Below are positions 1-11,411 of a stretch of DNA of 64,000 bases, piece after piece. Both the position numbers and the translations under genes were made by a program. Source of the DNA: Allacma fusca (Eukaryota; Arthropoda; Collembola; Symphypleona; Sminthuridae); assembly GCA_947179485.1 (NCBI GenBank), contig OX359246.1:25730001-25794000 (forward strand), read 5' to 3'. Within the stretch, counting starts at the first letter, position 1. Each line of letters opens with the position of its first letter. The notes below the pieces were generated by a model. The model worked only from the letters and a program-made list of their open reading frames with translations. It ran no database searches and was not told the DNA's origin.

Positions 1-3000
1 ATAATTTTGACCTGAGAAGCGCTGAGCTGAGTCATTTGTAAAAGTGTATTGGGAATGGAGTTGAGTAGAGGGGCTGGAGGAGCTCTACCGAAAAATGCTT
101 GAAAAGGGGAAATTTTTGTAACTGAATGCTCGGAAGTATTATATGCAGTAATTACATACGGAACAAATATGTCCCAATCTAACTGATTGTCCGAGACAAA
201 TTTGCTGAGCATAATTGCGAGAGTTTGATTTAATCTCTCTACAATTCCGTGGGAACGGGGGTGAAAGGGCATACTGACATTATGCGTAATATTAAACCGT
301 GTTAATAATTCTTGTAGAGTTGCAGATTTGAACTCCGCAGCTCCGTCTGAAATTAATATAGACATGCCTGGAAATGTTAAAATAAAAGATTCCAAATGCA
401 TGGCTATATGAGCAGCTTCTCTGTTGGGAAGGAGGGAAGTATGTACCCATTTGGTAAATAAGTCGGTGAGGACGAGTACATATTTATTGCCTCTCGGAGT
501 TTCACGAAAGGGTCCTAATAAATCCATAGCATACGTGCTTGCTGGAATGTTTATGGGAATGTTTTTCAGACTGTCCATACGTAATTTGGTTAGGTGCTGG
601 CGACTTTGGCACTCTGGGCAATGAGTACAGTGTTTAAATGTGTCTGAGGTAATTGATCTCCACCAATAAAATGGACGGAGACGTGCCAAAGTCCGTTGAA
701 AATTTAAATGACCTCCAAGGGGATGATTGTGAGCGTTTTGTAACACAATGGGAATCATAGCTTTAGGGATTACTAAAAGTTTAGGGTTGCGGGGATTAAA
801 TTGAATAAAATAAATACCATCATCATTGGGAATTAACTTGGATCGCTTTTTCTGCAGTAATTTATTTAAAGTATGATCAATGGATTGAGCATGCTTTAAA
901 TCAGCAGGGCTAATGAGAGGGATAGCTGGAAGTGGATGGGGCGGTGATGGTGTAGATTGGGCTGATAGACCTGGAATTGTAAGATCATCTTCCGTGTCTT
1001 TGGAAGTGGAAAGGGCGTAGGGGCATCGAGAGACACCATCTACGTTTCTATGGAGGGTACCTTTCTTATACCTAATTATATAGCGAAATTGTTCTAGAAT
1101 TACAGCCATACGAGTAAGACGGGCGGTGGGATTACGTTGGCATTTTAAATAGCATAAAGCATGATGGTCAGTAACAATTATGAAAGGTTTGAGATATAAA
1201 AATTCGCGAAGCTTTCGTGTGGCAAATACGACGGCTAAACATTCTTTTTCGGTAACTCCCCAATTTTTCTCAGCTGGAGTCAAAGCTCTGGAAATAAAAT
1301 AAATTGGGTGTTCACCGTCTTCAAATTGTTGGTGTAAAATGCCAGCTATGGCTAAATTACTTGCATCCGTATATAAAATACATGGGAGTGTGGGATCGTA
1401 ATGTCGAAGTACCGGAGCTGTGAATAGCGCATTTTTGAGAGTCAAAAATGCCTTATCACAGTCGGGGCTCCAATGATATAGTGAATGTTTCTTCAATAAT
1501 CCTTGGAGAGGAGCAGCTATTTGAGCAAAGTTCCAAATAAATCTGCGATAATAACCTATAGTGCCCAAAAATTTACGTAGAGTTTCTAAATTATTAGGTT
1601 TGGGCTGTTGCATGATTGCAGCTACTTTTGCTGATTCAGTAGATAGACCTTTTTGGGACAAAAAGAATCCAAACACTACATGTTCTTGCATACCAAAGAA
1701 ACACTTTTTGGGATTCATGCGAAAATTAACTTTAGCTAAGCGTTGAAATACAAGTTCTATTGCGACCAGGTGAGAGGGAAAGTCTTTACTATAGGGTATA
1801 ATGTCATCAATATAAGATACAGCGTGTGTGTATCTTAAAGTACCGAGAGTACGAGCAGCTAGTCTTTGAAAGTAGGCGGGGGCATTTTTCAGACCAAAAC
1901 ATACACGTAGGTACATATATAGTCCGAATTCAGTGACAATAGCAGTTAAGTGTTGATCATCCGGGTGGATGAGGGCTTGGTAATAACCGCTAAATAAATC
2001 TAAAGGGGAAAAATACGCAGCACTTCGTAACTGAAAAAGCAAGTCATCAATCCTTGGGAGAGGGAAAATTTCGTCTATCGTGATTTTATTCAATTTTTGA
2101 AAATCACAGACGAGTCGCCATTTACCTAATTTTTGGCGGACTAAAAATACAGGGGTGGAATAATTGGAGTTTTCACAGGGAACAATTATACCTGCTTGAA
2201 TTAATTTATCTAATTCTTGCTTTAAAATCTCACGCTCCGTGGTGCTCAAGCGGTAGGGTTTAGCCTGAACTGGAGTGTCAGAGTTTAATGTAATTCGCAT
2301 GGGAGGCAGGGTACAAACTTGAAGGTCCATAAGTGTCCATGCAAATAAATATGAATATTTATTAAGGAGACTAATGATCGAGGCGCGTTCAGCTGGCCTT
2401 AATTTGGGATTAATATTTAAGGATTGAAGTTGTTCAGGAGTAAAAGGGGTTGGATTTTGAGGAATTACCGGAGCTGTGTTCAAGCTTTGGGTAAAATCAT
2501 AGCGTTGAGCATGACCTAAAAGAGTATCAGCGGGAATAATCTGTGTAGATGTGGAAATGTTTGTGGCGAGCAAAACATTTTTCGCTGGGTTGATAACTGG
2601 AGGAAAAATGACTTTGTATTGTTTTTCAATGAGTGGATGAGGGTTGAAAAATGTCGTATGAGACGTGTGTAATGGAGTAGTAGGTACATACATTTGGTGT
2701 CGAGGGGGAAGTTGGATAGTAAATAATGTTTTGACGGGAGAGGAACAGCCGCACTCAGATGAGCAAGTGGCTGAGTATGCATGCTTACGAAAGTAATGAC
2801 ATACGTGAGAGTTGTATAGTGAGTTAGAGTTCAGATGTATATGAAAGTCAAATTGTGTAATAAACTTACAGCCAAGAATGAGTGGAGGGGTGAGCGTTTC
2901 AAGGACATGGGCTTCTGTTGTGTAAAAGTAGTTATCAAGTTGGAACGTTAAGGAGGCTATATGGGACGTAGGAATGCGAGCTTTATCTGCTGTGATAACA

Positions 3001-3141
3001 AATCTTTGTGGGCAAGGAGTGATGACTGCACTGGAGGGGATGTGATTCTTTTGTATTAAATTATGAGAAGCTCCTGTATCAATTAATGCATCAATGGAAA
3101 CATCATCAAAATAACACATAATGTATGGGCACATTGATGAA
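1..3141 (-). CDS. Pol polyprotein of the Ty3/Gypsy element, partial at window edge
   Basis: On the minus strand immediately after gag. Visible parts in order are: an aspartic protease motif LIDTGAS near 3070-3095; reverse transcriptase between about 2300 and 1650, with LDLFSGYYQALI near 1980-2010 and the catalytic YIDD box near 1800-1812; RNase H between about 1480 and 1080 (ILYTDAS near 1360, then DHHALCYL near 1160); and integrase from about 700 to the edge, with an HC..CPEC zinc-binding part near 605-640 and LISDGAAEFKS near 320-350. This order is diagnostic for Ty3/Gypsy elements. The gene runs off the left edge, so its C-terminus cannot be seen. The part present appears open. Confidence 0.85.
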
Positions 3142-3154
3142 GCGGGTGACAGGT

Positions 3155-3483
3155 TTATTGTGGGTAAGTTATGGAGGGATATTGAAGATTCGCAAAGTGA
3201 TTCTGGGGGGTTTGATTGTTTTGGGGCGGATTGGGATTGAATGAAATTTCCAATCTGTGGGCATTCTGGTCGTTCCGGCGATTGTTGCCGTTGTTCTGTT
3301 GATTGTTGCGGAAGCCATTGTTGTTTCCGCGGAAATTGTTGTTCCGAAAGTTCGGGCGGGGACCCTGACCACGCTGGTTGGGCCCCCTCTGTTGGTTTCC
3401 CGAACGGCAGTCACGGCTGATGTGACCATACTTATTACAATTATAGCATTGCATGCCTTTGTGAGGATTTTGATTTTGTCCTC

Positions 3484-3523
<40 letters not shown>

Positions 3524-4771
3524 TCGGGGCTGATGGGGAACTGGTTGATGAATGTTGCCTTGATTACCGCGGTGATTATTATTATTATTATTATGGGAGT
3601 TACCGCGGCCATTGCCACGGCCTCGTCCGCGGCCAGGGACAAAAGCAAAATTAGCTTGGGCATTTGGCGCATCAGACAAGGTAAGTTTTTGGATGGTTTC
3701 TTCCAAAGACTTAACTTTTGCAGCCATATCTGAGGGGCCAGCAGTTGTGTCAGCAAATTCTCGTTGTTCGCAAAAACGAACGAGAGCAGCAATGCTGGTA
3801 AATGGAAAACCTGCCGCTGCAGATTTGAACTTGGGTAGGAGGCCTTCCATTCCCCAAGCAACACGGTCAGGTTGACTCATGGTTGGGTCATAGCGAGTGC
3901 AAATACTATCAACATCATACAAAAATTTGGCACTCGTCTCATTATCTTTTTGTTTTCGGGAAATTAATTGATTGAGATAAACCTGTCGGGGTTTTGCATA
4001 GCGTTCACGGAGGGCCGTGAAGAATGTATCAATACTAACAATAGTGGGTGGTGCTATTGCGAGTTGGGTTTGTAGCCATTGAAAAGGGTCACGAGCTAAT
4101 AAATTGGGAGTGTGTCCTTGAAGAGTGGGCCAATCCCATTGATATTGGGCCACGACACGTTGAACGTCAATAATAAAATCATGAACGTCATGAGTGGCGG
4201 GAATGAATTGTTTAATCTTTTGGAAGTCAACAATGGAATGTATGGGTGCGGTATTTACCGTAACATTGACTGGAGTTGCTGCAGCAGCGGCGGCCATTTT
4301 GAATGGTTTGACTTTGCGAGTTTTGGTAGAGGGTCCGTGTCGTGAAAAATGTTGGATTTTACGGGCTTTTAATATTTGTCGCTTAAAAGAGGGAACGGTT
4401 CGTGTAACTGGAGTAACTAATGGAAGAGCAGGTAACGGTGGAGGGAGTGGTGGAGGTAAAGAGATCGGCGGTGGAGTGCCTGGTGGAGTAGAATATTGTG
4501 GACTGGGAGTTCTCGGAGGAGAAGCTTGTGCGGGAGGGACTACTGGAGGAACTGGCGGTGGAGGTGGTGCGTGTATAGGTAATGGTGGAGGTAATAGAGG
4601 TGACTTTTTACTACTGCTAGTGGTAGCTTTTGCTTTGGCTTTTGCTTGTTGTAAAACCTTGGCTAATTCAGAAGCGTCTTTTAAATCAGGGTCAGAATTT
4701 TTACGAGTGACGCGACTTGTAGAAGGCTTAGGGTCAGGTTTGGATGCTGAGGGCTTCTTTTTATCGGACAT
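3155..4771 (-). CDS. Gag polyprotein of the Ty3/Gypsy element
   Basis: A 538-residue open frame. The N-terminal 130 residues are lysine-, serine- and very proline-rich, and the middle (about residues 170-350) is the capsid-like Gag region. The C-terminal third is Asn/Gly/Arg-rich and holds one CCHC zinc knuckle of the form CYNCNKYGHISRDC, the usual nucleic-acid-binding motif of retroelement Gag. The Asn runs are encoded by AAT/AAC microsatellite-like tracts (around 3487-3520 and 3575-3595 on the plus strand), so their length probably varies between copies. It directly precedes pol on the same strand. The frame looks whole. Confidence 0.88.
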
Positions 4772-5099
4772 AAATTATAACGTAAGTATGTACGTACCGT
4801 GACGGTGGTTCATGGATATGAAACTTAACACTGTGCATTTACTATATAAAATTCCTCCTGGATGAGGTGGGAACGGTACTGAGCTCCGTGGCTGTCCGTT
4901 GAGTATACCCAAATCCTCAGGGCATCGGTCGGTGAAGAGCAGGTAAATCCGTCTGCCTTCCGTGTACAAGAAATAATAACCCCGTTTAGCAACAAAAACT
5001 TACGAGGGGTTCTTCGACCGGTCACAGTCAATAACGGCTGACTCCTCTGGGGGTAGTCCCGATGGTGCTGTGTGAGTTGCAACTTCAAAAATGCAGGAA

Positions 5100-5925
5100 T
5101 GATACGTCTGCGTGGCCAAAACTGTAATTCTCAAATATTCTCACGAAATATGACACATTATTCAAACTTGCCTGGTAATGAAATCAATTCTTAAAATAAA
5201 TCGATTGTTTCCCAAGGGGAGTGATAATTGAGAGTAATTCGGGAGCATTGCCAGGGAAATAATATTTTGGCAATGTTTTACAAAGGCCACCATGAAAGAG
5301 TAGGTTATGGTCATACCATGAAATCCTAACTCCTGGATTATTTACTTATATAATTGTCAAGAAATTGTAAATAATTGGAAATCGTGCTGATGGAAGGAAT
5401 GATTATGAATAAACGATTGGTTGTGATTTTCTATTAATCCGAAGACTAATTACTTTATTTAATAATTGAAATCAAAAGGAAAAGGAAATGAAGATTAACA
5501 ACTAAAAATAGGTGTTACTGGAATGACTCTCAGTTATTCACTGAAGAGTCTGGAAGAATCTTAAACTTAACAAGTGGCTACTTGAGCCTATTTTTACAAT
5601 CTTAAGTCTAGACGTTACATCATAACGGATGTAACGGGACGTTGACACTCGTCGGCTTTAGCCGATGGGAAGTGCTTACTTTGCACCTTTACAATAAGTG
5701 TAGAAGTAACTTTGAACTGACTTAACCTAAGGTTGTGTATTTCACAACTTAATTAATTATTCATGTGAGACTTAACTAATTTATGTAATGTCTATATACA
5801 TACCTAACAGTATAATTTAATAATTATTCTAGAAAAATAAAATAATTACAAAAAATTCAACTATAATATCATGTACACGGACCATGAACATTTTCCTATA
5901 ATATTTTATTAAACAGTAAAAGTTT
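5100..5925 (-). repeat. Probable leader and 5' LTR zone of the Gypsy element, ends unresolved
   Basis: This AT-rich block lies upstream of gag and outside the receptor duplication. It holds no credible host frame. It contains two perfect small hairpins: gttacatc/gatgtaac arms around 5615-5636 and tcggct/agccga arms at 5652-5665. A minus-strand AATAAA-like signal lies near 5450. These fit an LTR with its untranslated leader, but without the other LTR in the window no TG...CA end can be assigned. Confidence 0.4.
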
Positions 5926-7803
5926 TATTTGTCATGCGAGCTGACTCATAGTAATAATTAACTGGTAATCTCGGCAATAAAATTGATTATTTTTCCAATT
6001 AATAGCCTTGGAAGTTTTCATGAATGACTGTTTTTATCAGCTATACTCTAATAATTATTTGTATACCCTCAAGGGCTTATTATCGGTTTACATAATAGGC
6101 ACATTTATTTCCTATCGTGCACTTAGTATTTGTATTGATTCATTGAAATGTTTCAAATTGCTATAGCCTTGCAAATTGCTCCGAAAATAATTAACAACGA
6201 TTTCCAATAAATGACGTTATTTTGATCCTTGTTAATAGACTAGGATCGAAAAATGCTCTTAATAGTTTCCGGGGTTTTGATAAATTACTTACCTTGCCCA
6301 TTAGAGTGTGTTTCAAAATGTGGTTAAATCATCAACGCATTCATAAACGGGGATTTTTTGAGCGTGGAGTACATTAGTATGTTGGCATAAAAATTTAGAT
6401 ATGATTAGAAACGGGAAGGTAAGAAATGCTTTTAGGGATTTAATGATGATCCCAAAGGCGGGCAAAGTATGTCGCCTCTCCTATCTGTACATACGGCGTA
6501 TATATTAATTTAATCTTTGAACCTCTATAAACAGTCCAAAAACAGGCGTATGCATTAACCCATAAATAATTTGAAGGAGGCTCCCTCCCTACGAGCCTAT
6601 ATAGGCAGAAGTTTACAAACAATCATAGCCTGGACTTTAATAAATAAATCCCTGGCCTATTTAAAGCCTATACGCTCATAATTAGCCAGGCTGGGCGTAA
6701 ACGTCTGCACCTGGCTAGCTATTTATGTTATAGAATTTCCTGCAGACATTGGCCAAGTTCTATTTTTAATTACGATCTTAATTTGGAAATAATGTAGCTT
6801 TTATTATTTATTTAAAGATTTTGATTGATTTTGAAGTATTCTTGCACTAAGCTTATTATATAACAATAGAAGTCGGCCAACTAGTTTTTGTCATAAATAC
6901 AATTGATAAGCAGACAATTTTATACCTGAAGCTATATCTTAAGCATTGATTTGCAATTGTTAAATTTATACTATAACAAAATAATGGTTTGGAACGTGCT
7001 AGAGCTTATTTGACTGTGCTACTGCACTCTGTAACGAAATACGAAGCGAAAGCTACCGGTTATTTGTATAGATAGGCAGAGGTGTGGAAAATACACGACA
7101 TTTATTATTAAAATACAAAATAAAATACTATACTACTGTTTCAAATACTATATTTCAAAATATTCCATACATCTGTGCATTCGACATTCATTATGGCAGA
7201 ACGTTTTCCTTGCACCATGTTCATTGTTCAGCTGGCTGACAAACGAGGCTTGTGATCGTACTCCTAGCGAGTATGATTCCAGTTTGGGTATAGTGAGACA
7301 TGGATTAAAGGATAATGGAAAATTTGCAGCATTGTAGGGTCATAGGCCTATATTCTGCTTACTTGCAGGGACTGGGTACATATACATACACTAGGCGCCC
7401 ATCTTTGGATGTTCACTAATTGTAAGAGAGATGATTTTTAAAAACGCATAATTTGATTATACTCCAGAAATAATTTACCTAAGGTTCAACAACAATAGTT
7501 ACCTACTGTCAATAGTAGTTTGCTAATATATAATGACATTTTAAAATACTTAAAGGAGCTATTATTAAAGAGAAATCCAAGTATGAGGTACGACTTGTTA
7601 TATTTACTTCCTTTCGGGAAATCCCTAAAGCCTTACAGTGTCTCAAAATTCACTTCAGTTTTGAAGGATCAAATTGAAACTGAACATTTTGGGAAGCTTT
7701 CGCAGAGCTAATTTTTCGTATTGATAAATTTGGTCTTATTGATAAAATAAAAATTGGTCAACACTTGTAATAAATATCAGGCTCATTCAGACTCCATTCC
7801 GAC

Positions 7804-9126
7804 ATGCTCAACTCCACAGATGTCCAGCCTTATTTAAAGGTATTTTGCTTCTTATCAAAACTGAGGATCGTTCCCTTTCACCTGAGCTTTGAAGGGCATG
7901 GCAGGGTTGTGATGAAGCGTGACCGTCGTCGATTCATCTGGAACCTATTTTTCCTCTACGGTTTTTTCCGAACCTGGCTGAGTATCTATAATTTTGTGAT
8001 CCTTTTGAGAAGTGGAACTGCCCCGACCTATGAGCTAAGCATTCATGCTCTGGAACTATTGGCAAGCGTGGCAGTCACTGGACCTCAAATTATTGTATTT
8101 ATGGGGCAAGGCGAGATCACGGCAGCGATTTTTAGTTTCATTTTTAAAGGTGAGAGAGAGGAATGCCTTAAATTATCATTAATTCAATCCTGTATCAAAG
8201 GATTCTTTTCTGGGTTTAAGGCTTAAGGTACGATAATTTTCAGGTACAGGGAATGGATTGACCGAGGCACATCCCAAGAGGTCGCTGTCACTGCAAGAAT
8301 CTTTCGCTGCATATTTAATGCAAATCGTTTACTCTGAATGTATTGGGTTCAATATAGTGGCAGCAATATTTTGCACAAAGGTTCACATTTACCAGATCCT
8401 TCCAGTGACGTTCCAAAATCCTTTCATATTTCTGCTTTGTTTCATTCATGAGATCCTATTTTGGATCGGACGCCCAATTGCTTTCATCCTAGGCGTTTCA
8501 AATATGCTCCTATTTTTCGAGGACGTCAATCATACACTCATTTCTGAAATCAAATTTATTCGGTAAGATTTTTCCTTTGGATATTTTTACAAATATCTGT
8601 ACACACGGGAAACAGATTGTTTTTTGTGTGAACCATTCGTAGATTAAATCCCTCCCTCGAGCCATCTGAGTTGGAGAGGTTGCAAGATGTCTGTCGAAAA
8701 ACTGAGGTTCTGGTACGATTATTTAACATTGGACACTCCGGATTGATTTATTTCTTCAAAATGTTGTTCCTCACTGCTTCGATATTCGGATTCTTCTTTG
8801 GTATTCACTTGCTCCCGATCAACAGGCCTGTTTCTTTATTTTTAATGTACTTGGGGGTATTTGCTTTCACGTCATATTGTGTCACTTTTGACAAAGCATT
8901 TCGCGTCCCTGCATCCATGGAAACTCTCAAGAATGAAGTGACCAAATGTATGCAACTCTCGAGGTCATCCAAGCCTCGAAGGGAAATTTTTGAGAAGCGA
9001 ATGCAGGCCATTGCTAATGTGGGGATCAAAGTGGGTGAATTTAATATAATGGAGCGGGAGTCCACACTTATATTCCTGGATTTCGTGGTGAATAAAGTGG
9101 TCTCCCTGCTTATTACATTTCGGTAA
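7804..9126 (+). CDS. Gustatory-type receptor A1 (seven-pass chemoreceptor)
   Basis: Three exons, 7804-8149, 8244-8562 and 8643-9126, join with phases 1 and 2 into 382 residues. Splice sites are clean (donors AAAG|GTGAGA and CG|GTAAGA; acceptors TTTTCAG and TTCGTAG). The N-terminus (residues 8-40) runs into a first membrane helix at FIWNLFFLYGFF. Further hydrophobic segments occur around 75-115, 150-200, 255-300 and 360-380. The size, helix pattern and C-terminal charged loop (EFNIMERES) before a last helix match insect gustatory receptors, which are ligand-gated cation channels in chemosensory neurons. The classic TYhhhhhQF end is not recognisable: the frame stops right after ITFR, at a possible splice donor (see findings). 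The conserved sequence ATTCAGACTCCA lies just upstream of the start in both A copies. Confidence 0.8.
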
Positions 9127-9317
9127 AAAAAATGATTTAATTTGTATGTTATCATGCGTAAGTATTGTCTGTAAGGAATATGTTTTCTTGTGTAAGGATA
9201 AATGCATTTATTGCGTGACTAATGGGGACTTAAAAAGTTTCTTTCGATCACTTTAAATTTTGCAGCGCTGTACATTGTCCACTAGTTATGTGTATAAGAC
9301 CGCTATCATCGTTATAG

Positions 9318-11134
9318 TATGAAAGCTTTTTGTGAAAATTAACTTGCGGTAGACGTTATAATATTCCACATCTAATTGAAAAAAATTATAAATTTAGCTT
9401 CAAAAGTAACGTTGTGCTGTAAATTTCAAGTATTTACCTATTATTTAGAAATCGGGGGTAATTATTATTGAACCAACGAGAGCAGAAATGCTGGCGGCTC
9501 GAGTCCAATTCCTCTAAAATTACAACATTAGATTTTAAGTCAATGGAAACTTGAACTTTAGCATAATTATAGCATTTACGACAAAGCATAGTTAGATTTT
9601 TTGGGATATTTTGTGAGAAATAGATAATTTGTGAGAATATTTAAGAGAATTAAAAGATGTACTGCATGAAAATAATGAGTCCGATTTGACCATTGATTGT
9701 TATCATAAACGTCTGAAAAGATTTAATACCTCTGGAGTTTTAAAAATAAAATTAATTATAGCTACTAAAAAACGCGTGAATGCCACTCTCATTATGAGGG
9801 ATTAGGACAGTTTTCGTTTAAAGTATTAACAATTTATTTAATTAACAATTTTAGCAAATAATATCCCATACAGCTCATTAACAAAGATTGAACGTTTACA
9901 ACGGGTTTGTATGGTTACGTTTAGCACGTACCGTTTATACGACATATAAAAACATTTATGAACAACCACCACAGCTGTAGTAAACCTTCTATATGATTGT
10001 TAGTCTATAATTATACATACGCTCTACATACCGTGGGAAAATAATCAGGTTAATGAAATATATCAAAAACTACGAAAGGATTACATTTAGAATTAGACAT
10101 TAATTTTAATTATTAAATAATGTATAATTATATCATATTATTTATATATATATATATAATAAGAAAAACATATAAATCATTATGGATAATTTACCTTAAA
10201 TTATCAATAATTCAATATTGTATCCAGTGATCGTCATGGGTACAAAAAGTTTGTTCCCGTTCCCGTTCCTGTTCCCACTCAATGGGTACTCTCTTTAAGT
10301 GTACCCGTAAAGATGGGAACAGTATTTTAGGTACCCGTTCCCACGAATTTAATAAAAAACCGTAATCAGAAATTTTCCTGTTCCCGTACCCGTTCCCACA
10401 ACTGGTATTCCCGGTCTTGTTCCCGGGTCCAAGTCGTATTGTACTTACAATTAGTGCGGTAAAAATTATTATCAGGATTTATGTAACCATCAAACCCTTC
10501 GTTTTGCAGATAAAAACATGGCAGACAATATGCAGGGCGGCGAAACGCTCCCCCATAGCGAAACGTAACGACTTAATAACTGGTTGTTTAATTCTTCAGA
10601 GATTATGAGCCGAGTAGACCGAATATCAATACTTTAAAATGTCATACTGGGAAAGGATGCAATCATGAATGGAGTATTGACCATGATCTTCAAACAATAA
10701 AATTCCAAGTTGATGAGGGTTTCAAAATGGTACTTAATATTTAACATCAATTGCTGACCCAAAGATAATTATTCTGCATTTAAAATATATCTGAAAAATA
10801 TATAAGCCAGCGCCAGCACGGATCGCAGTTTCCCTTGGTTAGCTTTATTTGAAAACAAAACATTAACTCGAGCAATCAATTTTTCAAGGGTAAAACTTGC
10901 AGTAAAAGTATAAACTAATAATTATTATTTTAATATTTATTTGATTAACTTGTAGAAATACTCTAGAAAATACTGCAATGTACTGAAACACGACTTCTAA
11001 CATTATTATCTTTAAGGCAAGGATATGTGTGTAGAAATTGCAGGGAAAAAGAATGGAATGGAATACGCAAATTGATTTGTCTACATAAATAAAGTCTTCT
11101 AATTGTAAGACCAATTTTGAGTGCTTTTCTAGAA
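9318..11134. other. Gene-poor spacer between receptors A1 and B1
   Basis: No credible gene. The first 500 bp match the 3' flank of receptor A2 (19690-20330). Around 10165-10222 the sequence matches intron 1 of the type A genes, a remnant of the decayed third copy. At 10224-10436 there is an insert built of repeated GTTCCCG/ACCCGTTCCC words, flanked on both sides by the heptamer tattgta (10216-10222 and 10437-10443). It looks like a small transposon, but its ends have no clear inverted repeats. Confidence 0.5.
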
Positions 11135-11411
11135 GATGGCATTATTTGTTTTCGTCATACTGAGTCATATTTGACCACACATTTCGTGCGCCTGCTTCCA
11201 TGGAAACCCTCAAGAATGAAGTGACCACATTTATGCAACTATCAAGGTCATCAAAGCAACGAAGGGGAATTCTTCAGGAGTGAATGTAGACCATTGGTAG
11301 TGTGAGAATCAAAGTTGATCCATTTAACATGTTGGAAGGGGATTCCACGCACATATTCCTGGACTTGGTTGTTAATAAAGTGGTCTCCTTGCTTAATGCG
11401 TTTCGTTAAAA
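11135..11411 (+). pseudogene. Decayed third copy of the type A receptor (exon 3 remnant)
   Basis: This stretch aligns by eye with the last part of exon 3 of receptors A1 and A2, for example SMETLKNEVT, then MQLSRSSK, then IFLDLVVNKVVSLL, ending at the same ...TTTCGTTAA point. In the receptor frame it has stop codons (a TGA and a TAG in the ...CAGGAGTGAATGTAGACC part) and many substitutions at otherwise conserved sites, so it is not functional. A matching intron 1 remnant lies at 10165-10222, and the 3' flank of the type A genes follows at about 11990-12330. Exons 1 and 2 were not recognised. It shows that the A gene was copied at least twice here. Confidence 0.8.

Larger units (their letters stand above)
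1..5925 (-). mobile_element. Ty3/Gypsy-type LTR retrotransposon, cut by the window's left edge
   Basis: This is a minus-strand retroelement with gag (3155-4771) followed by pol (about 3140 leftward to the window edge). The pol domain order protease, reverse transcriptase, RNase H, integrase is that of the Ty3/Gypsy group. The 3' end and 3' LTR lie outside the window, so LTR boundaries and the duplication at the insertion site cannot be set. The right limit is inferred from 5933, where sequence shared with the receptor-cluster duplication begins. The visible part looks whole: I saw no clear breaks in gag or in the part of pol present, which suggests a young insertion. No envelope gene can be judged because the 3' part is missing. 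Confidence 0.88.

Noticed and set aside
3257-3733. Plus-strand frames of 87-202 codons across the gag region (3257-4802)
   Set aside because: They are the antisense shadow of the gag gene, with Ile and Gly runs that mirror its Asn and Pro tracts.
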